In this document: positions 35,680-47,288 of the stretch, piece after piece
Layout of the letters: each line of letters begins with the position of its first letter
How positions within the stretch are numbered: the stretch's first letter is position 1
Assembly: GCA_036346355.1 (NCBI GenBank)
Contig: CM070592.1
Span: forward strand, 37,288,193-37,352,192
Origin: Rhipidocladum racemiflorum
Lineage: Eukaryota; Streptophyta; Magnoliopsida; Poales; Poaceae
Length of the DNA: 64,000 nucleotides
Direction: 5' to 3'
Program-made: the position numbers and the translations under genes
The notes under the pieces: generated by a model
The model's input: the letters and a program-made list of their open reading frames with translations, nothing else
What the model was told of the DNA's origin: nothing
The model's database searches: none

Positions 35680-38263
35680 TGAAACAACCCTAAATTTCAA
35701 AAGAATTTAATTTTTTTGATTTTATTGGAATTTATTCAAATTTGGATTTGAATTTTCGTTTTCTTGCTTTAGGCCAAATTCTATTTGCGTTTGGGCTGTT
35801 CGGCCCATTTCCCCTTCGGACCGACCAGCCTGCTTGGCCCAGCCGAGCTAGCCCATCTCCCCTGTCGCCACGCCACGCCTGTCGTTCATGGCCGAAGCTC
35901 CCGCCACATCCGCTCGCACGTCGTGCCGCCTGCCGCCCACATGTCACACCGCTTCGCCGCCCGCATCACACCGCTTCGCGTGCCGCGACGCCACGCCGCT
36001 TCGCCGCTGCCGCTTCGCTCGCCGCCGCGCTTCGCCTCTCTCGTCAAACTATAAAACCAGCCCCGAGCTCATCCCCATTCCTTGCCCCTCTCCTCTCCGC
36101 ACGAGCCGGTGAGCTCCCCCTCTCCTCCCCCGCCCTATCGCCCCGCCCCGCTTAGGCTGCCGCCACGCCATGCCCGCGCCGCCGCCGCCGCCACTGCTGG
36201 GAACCCTAGGGTTCCCAACCTTCCCCACGCGCCGGTTTGGGTCGGCCCAAGCCAGCCTCGCTCAGCCGTCTTTGGACGCTTTAATCTTGTTACGCCACGG
36301 CAGTTTCTCTTTTTTATTCGAATTTTGGATTTTTAATTGATTATTAATCCGAAAATTCGTTTGAAATCCAGAAAATACCAGAAAAATTTTGAAAACCCCA
36401 GAGGCCCACAAATATACTTTTTCGAATCATTTCGACCCACTGAATCTAACAATGCTCTCCGTTCCGTCATCCGGAGTCTCCAAAATTCCAAAATGAGCAT
36501 TTTACTCTCCGTCCTCTCTCTCGGCCCGTTTTCGATTCGGTTTTCGTTCCCGTTTCCGTTTCGTTTTTCGTTTGTTTATTGTTGCTCATCCCTTTTGCGC
36601 TAGATCCGATCGTTGGACAGATCGAGGAGCACCAACAGTACCCAGAGCAGGAGCCAGACCCGGTAGGAGACAAGTACAGCTACGTCGACTACGATTCAGC
36701 CGACCCAGCCGCCGAGCAAGGTAACCGTACACTATTGATCATGTTGAACCTATTCATGCCATGTTATACTTAGTAATTATTTTATATCGCATTATTTTGC
36801 TGTATGTTGAAATGTTGAAAATCGTTATTTTAGAATGACATGATATCTAGATAATGCTGAATTGCGCATGGAACTTCCATGAAAAATATTGAACCATAGT
36901 AAGTCCTTGTTAACCCTAGATTATTAGCTATGCCTTGTTAAGTTAGCTACTATGAATCCTGTTAGTTAGTGCAAATGATTTTTAAAATAAAATAAAGTGA
37001 TGCCGAGTTGTTAACTCGGATGTTTATAAAAGTGCTACAGTAAGGGGGATAGCATTGGGCCAATCTACGAGGTGGAATTGGGTCCGATCCCTGGCTAATG
37101 ATTATTGCCTTGTTGGTTTGGTGGCCGGTACGTGTTGGTACCGGATTGGTTTGCAGTTGTGTGGCTTGATCTTTGGCATAATTAAGGTAGATAACCACCT
37201 TGAGCAAAGTAAATAACTTAAGTTTTCGGTCAACCACGAGTCGGACCGGTTGATCCAACCGTTTTCCGACATAGCTCAGTAACATTGTTCGTCCCCTGGT
37301 AATACTTGTATTTTGGTGGTACCATTCTCAGTGAGGAGAATGGGGAGCGGCATTCCCGGAGTGGAATGGCCGAAGGGTTTGGTGGAACGGGAATGAGGTG
37401 TCATTCGTCGGTTCTCACAACGTAAGTAGACTACTCAGTCTTGGAACATGGCTCCTGCGTTGGCCAGTGGAGTCCCAAGGATGGTGGGCCCGAGTACCTA
37501 TCGGGTAGGAGCTACCAGGGGAATGTTCAATCAAAAGGCTATGATGGTCTCGGCTTGGCCGCATGCATTAAAGTTGCATGTAATTTAGCACTTGGCATAA
37601 ATAGCCGTAGATATCTTGTGGGTAAAAGCTGAACACTTCTGCAGAGTTAATCATGATGGTATTCGAATACGCTGTACTTCCGGTTAATGAAGTTAAGTTT
37701 AAACTGGGGTGATTACCCATAACCAAGCTCAAGTAGTACTTTGGAATTTCTGAATATGGTTAAGTGTTGATTGACTTTGGAAACCCCCCCCCCCAGTTAC
37801 TACTTTTCTTTCATGGTTTGTGTTTCAAATGTAAAATGATGTTACAAATAAAAGCTTGCATCCAGATACTTAAACCTATTCCATCCAATTGTTATCCCTT
37901 GCATATAGTATTCAGTATTTTCCGTAAGACTTGTTGAGTACTCCCGTATTAACCCTTGCAAACCCCCTACCCTTTCAGAGTATGAAGAAGCTGGAGCGTA
38001 CCAAGAATACGTAGATGGCGATCTTGTTTGGTTTTAAGGTCTTAGTATTTTGCTCAGGCCCTGCCTGTGCGGTGTTTTGGTTGTATTATATTCGGGCCCA
38101 GCTGCGCCCTCTTTTGTAAAACTTGGCCGTCAGGCCCTATATTCAATAAAAACAGTTGGAATTAATTCTTTGTCTAGCAATGATTTGCCTGTTTTCGACA
38201 GCTAAACATCATAGGTAGCTATCGAGGTGTTCAGATTTGCCCCTAAAAAGGCGAGTCGTCACA
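35680..38263 (+). repeat. 3' LTR of the gag-only gypsy element
   Basis: 2584 bp, starts TGAAACAACC and ends GTCGTCACA directly before target duplication ATTTC. TATAAAA at 36050-36056 corresponds to that of LTR1. Differs from LTR1 by scattered substitutions and several indels. Confidence 0.88.
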
Positions 38264-38362
38264 ATTTCAAGGAGTCCTAGATGATGGAAAGGGCATTATA
38301 TTGATAAATGATACCATTCTCTCCAAATTTCACATTTACTAGGTGTGTCACTGTAGTCAACA

Positions 38363-38469
38363 GAAGGGGAGATTGTGTAGAGATGTCAGAAGCGTTGGAA
38401 CACACACACACGCACGAACACTCTGATCTCTAAAGAAAAATGCGCTTGCCTGATGGACTACAGTAACCT
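38363..38469 (+). mobile_element. Copia-like 3' end remnant: purine tract plus LTR start
   Basis: GAAGGGGAGATTGT at 38363-38376 is typical of a copia polypurine tract. GTTGGAACACACACACACGC follows at 38394. The stretch 38394-38469 recurs at 39383-39459, consistent with both being starts of the same LTR family. The gypsy element inserted just upstream, cutting this older copia sequence. Confidence 0.5.
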
Positions 38470-38626
38470 AGGGGAGATTCATACATGGAGCTACAAAGTC
38501 TATATCCTAACTTGATAGCACCGAAATTGAGTGGCCACATGAAAACTGGTTTCTCATACTGATCTACTCAATCTACAGATCTACTCAATCTAACGGACCA
38601 AAGCTTCACTAAGATCTAGAAAGCTA

Positions 38627-39265
38627 AATCCGAATATAAGTGCGGGTTTTTTGCTTGGCTTTTGGGTCAGAATAGGCTTCTTACTTCGGACAACCTTGCT
38701 GTGAGAGGTTGGCCAAATTGTGGTCTGCTGTCTTTGTGGCTCCGGAGAACACACAGCCGGCCACCTAATGTTGCGATGCCCGTTTGCAAAACAGATTTGG
38801 AGCCTCCTGTTCAACCGGCTGAGTCTCCCATTGTCATCACAACCGTCATCCTTGACGGTGCGGTCTATCTCCTCCTAGTGGCAATACACGCGCGGCTACG
38901 CCCCAAAGGACCGATGTAGGGTCTTTGACGGAATCCTAATTTATGGCTTCTGGAACATCTGGAAAGAACGAAATGCCCGCATCTTCAATAACCGCTATTC
39001 TTCAGCGCTCACGGTGGTCCAGCAGATCCTCCTTGAAGTCTCCAACTTTGAGATGACAATCAGGGTGCTCTTGTTCTCTCAACCGGTGCCTTAGCAGTTT
39101 TGCCCCTTATATCCGTTCTTTGTCTTTCCCCTTAAAGCCTTGTCGCTTCTCTCTTGTCGTTGTGATTTGTGTCTTTTATTTTGGTCACTCAGGCGGTGAT
39201 TTTTGTTCTGGAACTTTCTCCTCTTAATGAATCGGCAGAGCGCCTGCCTTACGTTCAAAAAAAAA
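38627..39265 (+). mobile_element. 5'-truncated LINE (L1-type) 3' end with A-tail
   Basis: Translation shows the C-terminal zf-RVT region of plant LINE polyproteins: FFAWLLGQNRLLTSDNLAVR; after a frameshift CLCGSGEHTAGHLMLRCPFA (the Cys/His finger); then, after another frameshift, FWNIWKERNARIFNNR, a well-known terminal motif of these elements. A 3' UTR follows and ends in nine A's at 39257-39265. The 5' part (endonuclease and RT) is missing, as in usual incomplete reverse transcription. At least two frameshifts make it dead. No clear target duplication found. Confidence 0.8.
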
Positions 39266-39381
39266 TGTTTCCTTTGGATATTTACATTTTTTCCCTTCAG
39301 GATAAGCGTAGATTCCATATGCCTAAGAACAGGTTGGACACCGTTCCGAAAGATCAACGCAACAATTTTTTATACCAGAAC

Positions 39382-39777
39382 TGTTGGAACACACACACAC
39401 ACACACGAGCACTGCGATCTCTAAAAAAAATGCGCTTGCCTGACCGACTATAGTAACCTGAAGAATTTTACTTAGGAATTCGTAAAGGTTGTGTTTGCAG
39501 CGAAATTTGACACGCACGGAAAGTATCGGCTCAAATATGGAAAGTTTTGGCGGCTAGGATCGGGAGACCGAAGGTTGTGTCGTAACCAACATGGATTCTG
39601 TTACCGTAACGAATTTGGAAACCGAGGATCGAATCATGGCTGAGATGGACTCGGTTGCCGTATTCACAAAGGACTCGGATCGGCCAAGGCAATATAAAAG
39701 AGGGACAAGCCAAGAGGGAAAAACAATCAACCCAACACAATCACACATTTACCTTTGCAGTTCTTTTTCATTATTTT
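39382..39777 (+). mobile_element. Copia-like LTR fragment with TATA box
   Basis: Begins TGTTGGAACACACAC (a common copia LTR start), has TATAAAAGAGG at about 39693 and a short leader, and is cut near 39785 where the SIRE-like gag begins in opposite orientation. Its first 77 bp match 38394-38469. Classification by appearance only. Confidence 0.45.
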
Positions 39778-39789
39778 CTAGTTTTGTAA

Positions 39790-40809
39790 GCGTCTTCCAT
39801 TGTGCCTCGTCTTGCTATTCTCCCTCTTGGAGTTGTAGCCGAGTCCTCTTCCATCTTGAGGGTGATCTTGTGTGCTCAAGATTTCATCGAGGACGGCCTT
39901 TCCTTTGACGTACCTCTTCAAGTCATCTTCCAACTTGATGACTTTGGCCTTGAGCTTTTCATTTTCCTCTACAAGATTTTCATCCAAACACATAGAGGAA
40001 CTAGAAGCAATATTATTAATGCAACAAGGCAAATCCTCACATGAGGTGGACATATCAATTTTAGATGAAATGCAAGGATTAATAGTTAAGCATGGCATTT
40101 CATTAATTGCATTGCTAGGCATATCAATGTCCACTTTAGGCTTAGTGAATTTCTCGAGAAGGACTTCTTCATGATTTTCTTTTAGAAAATTATAATCCTT
40201 TCGAAGTGAGTCATGCTCCAACTTCAAAAGTTTATATTTTTTTTCCTTCCCAAGAAATTCATTGAGCTCCTCTAACATATTGAACAATTCATCGTAGGAG
40301 GGCTCACCTTCATCAACCTCACTATCACTTACCTCATTCTTACCTTTCGCCATGAAGCAACGAATTTGTGATATAAGTGATGATTCGTCGTCGCTTGAGG
40401 CGGAGGTTGAGGTTTCATCCTCATCATCACTTGAGGTAGAAGTTGAGAGTTCTTCTACCGGTGTCTCATCCTTAATGCAATCCTCAATTATTGTGGATGA
40501 TCCAAATTCTTCTTGAAGTTTAATCCACATGTCATGAGCGCTTGAGAGGTTGCATATGAGATTAAATATTTCTACGCTCTCAAAACTAAAAATGGCATTA
40601 GTAGCTTGAGCGTCGAGATGTAAGCATTTCTCTTCTCCTTTAGTTGGAGCAACTTCGTTTAGACGAAGAGAAAAGCCTACATCTACGATCCACCATATTT
40701 GGGGGCTCATGGATTTAAAATGCGAAATCATAAAGCATTTCCATGAGTCATAATTTGAACCAATAAGCATGGGTGAATCGTGAGAGTGCACTAGACCTCT
40801 AGTCTCCAT
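39790..40809 (-). pseudogene. gag: Gag of SIRE-like Ty1/copia element, 3'-truncated
   Basis: A single open frame of about 340 codons starting METRGLVHSHDSPMLIGSNY. Residues about 15-125 form the UBN2/DUF4219-type gag core (YDSWKCFMISHFKS, SAHDMWIKLQEEFG). Next come an acidic Ser/Asp-rich segment (TSTSSDDEDETSTS) and a charged coiled-coil region (LEELNEFLGKEKKYKLLKLE; ENEKLKAKVIKLEDD). The frame then runs into unrelated sequence near 39790, so the zinc knuckle and all of pol are lost. The N-terminal part looks shortened relative to full family gags. The ATG lies about 40 bp from the primer-binding site. Confidence 0.82.
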
Positions 40810-40850
40810 CCTTTTTACTCTCTAAGCGGTAAAGCCTAAAATGAGAGTGA

Positions 40851-40867
40851 CCGTGGCTCTGATACCA
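40851..40867 (-). promoter_or_regulatory. Primer-binding site of the SIRE-like element
   Basis: Reverse complement reads TGGTATCAGAGCCACGG, complementary to initiator tRNA-Met, two bases from the LTR end. It fixes the element as minus-strand with its 5' LTR to the right. Confidence 0.92.
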
Positions 40868-41689
40868 CTTGTAGGGTCGAGGATGCGCCTAGAGGGGGGG
40901 TGAATAGGCGTTTTAAAAATTCTTCTCACTAATCGAGGATCGCCTCTAATTACCCCTATGTCAAAACCTACACAAAGATTATGCGCAAGCAGAAGATTAA
41001 GGTTTTGACAATTAAAGCCTAAATCAACTAGGCTTACTAGTGCACTAACTAAATAAGTCTCTAACTAGAATTGCTAGGTTGATCAAGCAAGCTACACTAA
41101 GCAATTCTATTCACAATCAAGCAATTGATAATATTGCAATAAAGTAAATGCTTGAATGTAAAAGGGCAAGAGACACAAAACTTTTTACCGTGGTTCGAAG
41201 CAAACCCTCCTACTCCACGTTGAGGAAGTCCAACTCACTTTGGACCGACCCACTCACTTGAGCCTTCACCTCGAATCCACTATGGTTGCTTTTCAGCCCG
41301 CCGGGTAGGCTAAGCACCAACCTTCACAATCTTTTGCCGGGGCTTCTCACAATCCTTGAGAGCTCCGTCTAGGAGGCACCGACCTCCAAGAGTAACAAGT
41401 TGAGCACCCCGCTCAAGCTTCACCGATCGCACCTCCGCGATTCCGGTGATCACCTAGTGCAACCAATGCAACTAGGATCCTCTTAATCCTCATTAGATGC
41501 AACACATGCAACTAGGATCACTCATGAGCTCAAAACCGATTTGGAAGAGGCAAAACCATGCAAACCCTCCCACAAACTCAAACCTAGCTCAAGAGTACTC
41601 ACAAAACCAGCAACAACACTGCCCTTGCCCCCCAAGGGGGTCTTATATAGCCTCCCAAGCCAAAACTAGCTGTTGGGGGGAAAATCCAC

Positions 41690-42115
41690 GAAAAAACAGC
41701 AAAACCGGCACTACCGCCCTCATAGGGCCGGTAGTGCTGCCCCCCAACCCAACGGTCGGCTAACGGCTATAAACCCGGCACTACCGCAGGCAAACTGGCG
41801 GTAGTGCCGCTCGAGCGGCAGTACCGGCCCCACTGGGCGGTACTGCCGGCCTTAGGGCAAAACACAGAACACCCGTTCTGTCAAATAACTACCGGGGTTC
41901 AACCCCCGGTACTGCCGCACCTACGACAGTACCGGCCCCACTGGGCGGTAGTGCCGGCCAGAACTTCAGAGCACACCGCTCTCTGGAAAACAGCTACCGA
42001 CTCAATAGGGCCGGTAGTGCCGACTGAGCGGCAGTACCGCTCCCATAAGCGGTACTGCCGGCCTCAGCGGTACTACCGCCCTACTACCTCCGGTAGTGCC
42101 GGCCTTAGGAGAAAA
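41690..42115. repeat. Clustered CCGGCACTACCGCC / GGCGGTAGTGCCGG motifs in both orientations
   Basis: At least a dozen copies of a G+C-rich motif of about 14-20 bp (GGCGGTACTGCCGGCC, CCGGCACTACCGC, GCGGTAGTGCCG) alternate in orientation, giving many possible stem-loops within about 400 bp of the copia LTR. Spacing is irregular, so it is not a simple tandem repeat. Confidence 0.8.
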
Positions 42116-42519
42116 ACCAGTTTTTCGCTAAAAACTTTTCTCCGAAACTTCAACCGATAATTCTTTGAGCCAAAAGGTGATCAAACCACGACCACACTTA
42201 GTTGCGAAACACTTTTGCAACACCACTAAACCATGCTCAAAGAATTCAACCAAACTCCAAATCGTTTGCGATAAACACACCTCGCAAACGTCTCAAAGAC
42301 AATATTTGCAAGAACGTATTAAGCAAATAAATCCCGGAGTCTATAAGGTTTATCCTCTTAGCCATGTGATGGTCAAACCACGACCAAACGAACTTGCAAA
42401 AACCACGGTGCAAGTATCACATGCTTTCAGGACCGGAACCCATAGACCTCCCGTATATTCGCACAACGAACTCACAAATAAATAATCAAACCAAAAAGAA
42501 TGAGCTATCTCCCTTTTGC

Positions 42520-43170
42520 AACACTTGCAAATCCATAGCCTCATCCCAACTCCAAATCAACTCAAATCAGAGTGCATGAGCTCTCTAATTGCAACTCTTG
42601 CAATTCTCTAGCTCCATGCAACTAAACCAAGTCGAAACTGAGTGCATGAGCTCTCTAATTGCAACTCCTGCAATTCTCTAGCTCCATGCAACTACTAAAC
42701 CAAATCAAAACACTTTGCTTGAGCTTTCTCCTTTTGCAACCCGTGCAAACATAGCTCCAAGCAAACTTCAAACTAAATCAAATCGAATCGGAGTGCATGA
42801 ACTCTCTAATTACAACTCCTGCAATTTTCTAGATCCATGCACTAAACACTTGCTTGAGCTCTCTCCTTTTGCAACCCGTGCAAACAATAACTCCAAGCAA
42901 TACCAAATAAACGCAATTAAGATTTTGTTTGAAAAATAAAAACAAAGCATGAAGCTTCATCTATTGCAATACATGCAAACAAATGAATTTCACGCAAAAG
43001 CCAACGCAATAGCTTATCCTATTTGCAACTAATGCAAATCAAAACTCAATGCGAAAAACTCCAAGCACAAGCTTGACCTATTTGCAAGAAATGCCAAAAA
43101 GAGCTTATGTAAAATCCAAGCACGAGCTTCACCCATTTGCAACACATGCCAAATGGTTAGCTCCATGCGA
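42520..43170. repeat. Spaced repeats in copia LTR
   Basis: TGCAACTCTTGCAATTCTCTAGCTCCATGC-like units recur at about 70-80 bp (around 42585, 42657, 42810, then weaker copies with TTTGCAACCCGTGCAAAC to about 43150). They share the self-complementary element TTGCAAN(4-8)TGCAA. Confidence 0.65.
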
Positions 43171-44264
43171 AAACCAAATCCAAATAAGATTTGTGCTCGA
43201 GTGACTACGGGATTGAGATCATCACCACATGATGAAGCTTAAAGCACATACTCAACCCCTCTTAATAGTACGGCGCTAAAACTAGACACAAAGCTAGAAA
43301 AATCCTTAGCCTATCTAGTTATACCTTAGCGGCCGCCTAGCAATCCCCTTTGGGGTCTTGATGATCTTCAATCATCTTATCTTCAAGATCGTCACCCAGC
43401 TTTATAAACTTGTTCATCTCTTCTTGATGAACCTTCTTCTGTTCAACCTTTGGAACTAACCTAGCTCAAACATCACTTATGAAAATGGTTAGCCAAGATG
43501 CATGGTTGTCTCAATCATCTAAGCATTCCATTAACACATAATGGATACCACTTACATCAATTGAGCACAACCTAAATCAATCTAATGAATTTAGATATGT
43601 ATTGAGCACATGATGCAACTAATGCTTCATACTACTCAAGAACTCTCCATTTGTCCTTAATCAATCACAAGAACACCATTAACACATGATGAAATGCTCT
43701 TTGATGATTAGGAGACAAATGAACTCAATTTAAACATTCATTTAAATTGATATGGTTCAATGTATTGATCCTTTATATATGGAGTGAAGAATAGATCAAT
43801 ACATCGATACATCAAGTTCAAGTGTGAAATCCCCCTAAATATGTGCATCCATGTAACATATGGATTGGGAAACATAATGCACATTTTGTGGTTAATGTCA
43901 TGGAGAATTCATACTTTAACTTGATTCCAAAGTATGCAATTTATACTAGAATGGATATGCATACATACCTTGGGTTTTCCATTTTCCATCCAAATATGAG
44001 ACTATTGAATATAACTCAATAAAGCATGTTAGTCTCAATAAGATTAGATTTGTCATTAAACAAAGATTAATCATTAATCTAAACCAATCACCAAAACCAA
44101 TTGGAGCTTGAACTTACAACCTCGGACCAGACTTGACACCTGGTCGCGACTTGCGCGACACAGCGAACGGCTCAACGTGGGGCATGCCCTCGATCTGGCC
44201 CATCATTATGTACAGGATCCACTACTGTTTTCTTGCCATGAGGCGAAAACTTAGCTCCACTTCC

Positions 44265-44272
44265 TATAAATA
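44265..44272 (+). promoter_or_regulatory. TATA box of element A antisense gene
   Basis: TATAAATA lies about 145 bp upstream of the ATG at 44417, with a leader reading CTTAGGGTTTCCGG. Confidence 0.6.
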
Positions 44273-44416
44273 GAGGATCCTTCGCTGGGGAAAAGACACC
44301 TTTGCCCCTCCACCAACTTAGTTCCGAAATCTCCAAAGCTCTTTAGGCGACCTTGGTAGCTTAGGGTTTCCGGTTTCGTGCTCGAAACTTCTCCCCAGAA
44401 GCTCCCCTCCACCAAA

Positions 44417-47164
44417 ATGTCTTCTTCTCCATCGCCGGATGCGGGCATGGCTCTGACGACCGCAGGATGGGAGATCTCCGTGACTACGGGGGCTCGCCTG
44501 GAGGAGCTAGTTGCTGCCGGCGTTCTCCCTCCTCTTGAGCTGATATATGCCCGGCCCGTAGCAGGTGAATCTTATCCCACTCCTCGGGTTGACGAAATTG
44601 TAGTCTTCGAGTCCTTGTTTTGGCGGGGGTTTAGTGTTCCTGGGAGCTCCTTCTTTCGGGGGCTTCTTCACTTTTATGAGATCGAATTGATCAACCTAAA
44701 CCCTAACTCCATCCTTCAAATCGCCATCTTTGTCCAACTTTGCGATGCGTATCTTGGGATCCGTCCTCATTTTAACTTGTTCCGTTCCCTTTTTCTACTC
44801 AAGCCTCATCCGAATCGGAACGCTCCCAATGCCGTTGGGGGAGCCGGACTCCAGCTGCGGGAGGGCCTGAGAAGACATTACTTCTCCATTCCCTTCTAAA
44901 CCTCCCTCAAAGGTTGAAAGCGGGAATGGTTCTATTGCGCCAATGTCGATCCTTTCCTTGCTCCCTTCACCGGTCGTGCTCCTACAGTCTCTCGGTGCTA
45001 GGGTGATCCCCCAGAGGATCATGAATTGGGCCAAGTCACCAAGCTTCTGGCGCTGATCGCTGACTTAAAGAGCAAAGGCTTGACCGGCGTTGGGATCGCC
45101 ATCAGTTTTGCCAAGCGATGTGCAGCCTCTGAAGGAGCGAATCCATTTGGGATTCCAGTACAGCAGGGCTCAAGATCCCACCCGGGAAACAAACGAGCCC
45201 CTTTCGAGAGAAGTCTTGTCTGCGCGGTTGATTGACTTCTTTGCCCCGAGCACCGAGATTTCCAACAGAAGTTGCCCAGGCAAATTTTCAGTGCGGAAAG
45301 CCCCCTAGTGTGAGTGTTTACTACTTTTGAGAACTCGCTTCATAGTTTCTGCCTGATTTGTGACTCTGACAATACGTGGTCGTTCGTTTCTCAGGATCGT
45401 GAAGCCTTCTTTTCGGATGCTCCAACTGTCGACCTCTCTCGACTGAAGAACATTCAATCCAAACGGCCGGCAGATTCCTCGGCTGAGGAGCAGGGAGCTT
45501 CCAAGAAGAAGAAATTATCAACGGAGGAGGCTTCTGCTTCCTTCCCGGCCGGTAGCCCAATCATTCGGGGGCCGACAACTGAAGCTCCCCCTACGCCTGT
45601 CATGCCGCCCCAAACCCAATCTGCTCCCAGACCCATGAGGCCATCGACTGTTGTTAATCCTGGGGAGCAGGGTTCGGGGTCTCAATCTTCCAAGCCGGCA
45701 TCAGCCCCGAGGTTTGGAGCTGATGTGGGTTCCCCTCCGAGTGGTGCTGGAGCTCGCAGAAAGCCTGGGATGAAATTCAAGATGTCCAAAAGGTATTCTA
45801 CCTATTGACTTTTGCTTTTGCTTCTTCATATCTGTCCCGACGCGTCTCTTCTTTAGTGAATCAGGGCTCCCTCCACGGACGTTCCAGTGGAAACATCCTC
45901 CGAGAGGGAACCTCCAAAACCGGCTTCTCCAGAAAAGATTGCTTCACCCGTCGCCTCACCGATAGGGGGGGTGAGGTGCCGTTGCAGGAGACACCTCCTC
46001 GGACGTCGTCTCCTTCACCAGCAAGTTCGATCGCTGAGCCACCCATCAGCCCCGGACATGAGGAACCTGCCGGTCCTTCATCCCCTCAAGTGGAGGAAAT
46101 TCATCGAGAACCTCCGCCGCTTGGCCCTCTCCCAGAGCCCCCGACTCGGACGATGTGGTGGGGGGGATTCTACTTGGGATGGAATGGATGAGGTCGAGGA
46201 GGCGGAAGCGGCAGCCCGAATGGAGCTTTACGAGCTTACAGTGAAGTGCAGCCAGCTGGTCCGGGTAAGCCCTCCGATCTCCTCTTCTTTTTTAGTGTAT
46301 CTGTGAAGCGCTAAACTCTTCCCGGCACTCTGTTGTGGTGCCCAGGATATGGGAACCCGCTCCGAGAAGAGATCCAAGTTCTTCCAGAAAGTGCTGCCCA
46401 AGTTTAAGGCTCACCAGAGGTATGAGGACGAGATAAACGAGCTTAGTCAGTAAAGGTGGAGGGAAGTTCACGCGCTTGAAGCTCAATGCCTGGCCCTTCA
46501 CGAAGAAAAGGCAGGACTTCAGGGATCACTTCAAGGTACGAGTTTCTTCTGGCTCAGCACGGATGTTTTCTTTTTGAGTGGTTGGGGGCATGACTGACTT
46601 CCCGCGTTTCAGCGCGCGACTTGATAATTACCGAGCTCAGGGCGCAAATGAAGGGTTCAAGAAACTCCGATCTTCATACTCGGACTAGCCTGGAGAGGAC
46701 TCAGCAGGAACTGGAGGGTAAGCTACCAAATCCCACTTCGCCTTATTTGAGCCGGATGCGCCCTCTAGTGACGGCCTGTCTTTCGCGCAGAATATAAACA
46801 GAAGATGGTAGCGCAGTTCGACGTCTTGGACAGGCAAGCGAAAACTGCCGAACGAAGACATGCTAAGCTCCGTGACGCCTGCGAGCCAGTCCTGCACCTT
46901 CTGTGCGCTGAGGGAGCTGAACCCGATCAGGGGGACGACGCCATTCCACTTCTTCTAGAGGGAGCTGACAAGGTCAGGTCATACGCGAAAGAGTCGGCGA
47001 CCATGAGTGCAAATCAAGCACTGGCAGTGGTCAAGTCTCATTATCCGCGGATTGTCCTTGAAGCTATTAAGGAGGGTTTTGCCTGTGATGAAAACAAGGC
47101 CAACGCACTTCTTGACGAGGTCTCCAGCACATCGCAGGCTTTGCTGGAAAACTTTGAATTCTGA
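44417..47164 (+). pseudogene. Element A antisense gene: Transposase_28-like domain plus coiled coil, spliced
   Basis: Exon 1 (44417 to about 45308) encodes MSSSPSPDAGMALTTAGWEI, then FFRGLLHFYEIELINLNPNS, the 'putative gypsy type transposon' (PF04195) region. It continues after frameshifts near 44890 and 45090 with GLTGVGIAISFAKR and LKERIHLGFQYSRAQDPTRE. Likely further exons: 45395-45792, 45865-46264, 46346-46535, 46613-46717, 46791-47164, each bounded by GT...AG. Middle exons encode Pro/Ser-rich low-complexity sequence; the last encodes a helical segment ending ALLENFEF. A TAA at 46451 and the frameshifts break it. It lies antisense to A's gag-pol, between pol and the missing 3' LTR. Function of this family is unknown. 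Confidence 0.72.
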
Positions 47165-47288
47165 CTTTGATGTAAATTCTCATATCGAACACCAACTTTT
47201 GTCTAAGATGGTGTTCAATATTCCAGTATGATTTGTCCCCTTTACTCTTTGCTTGGCCGAATGATTATTCTAGCGCTCTGCCCAACTA

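Larger units (their letters stand above)
31127..38263 (+). mobile_element. Gag-only Ty3/gypsy LTR retrotransposon, 7.1 kb, complete ends
   Basis: Two direct LTRs (31127-33699 and 35680-38263) start TGAAACAACCCTAAATTT. The copy is flanked by target duplication ATTTC (31122-31126 and 38264-38268). A primer-binding site TGGTATCAGAGC follows LTR1 and a purine tract precedes LTR2. The interior is only about 2 kb and codes for a broken gag with zinc knuckles; protease, RT, RNase H and integrase are absent. Long LTRs and initiator-Met priming suggest a chromovirus of the Tekay/Del group (inference). It would depend on an autonomous relative. The LTRs differ by many substitutions and indels, for example about 45 extra bases near 36866 in LTR2, so the insertion is older than element B. 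Confidence 0.9.
40870..44118 (-). repeat. 5' LTR of the SIRE-like copia element, 3.25 kb
   Basis: On the minus strand it begins TGTAAGTTCAAGCTCCAATT (outer end 44118) and ends CGCATCCTCGACCCTACA (inner end 40870), both typical of SIRE/Opie/Maximus-type grass LTRs. Contains an AT-rich outer part (43300-44118), a zone of spaced short repeats (42520-43170), and a GC-rich inverted-motif zone (41690-42110). No partner LTR lies on the left, since the element is truncated in gag. Reading frames within it are not genes. Confidence 0.82.

Noticed and set aside
39591..39908. Plus-strand frame of 105 codons near the copia fragment
   Set aside because: Crosses the junction between an LTR fragment and antisense gag; no similarity or codon bias.
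41497..42485. Open frames in the copia LTR
   Set aside because: Low complexity, within the LTR, created by the repeated GGTAGTGCCGG motif.
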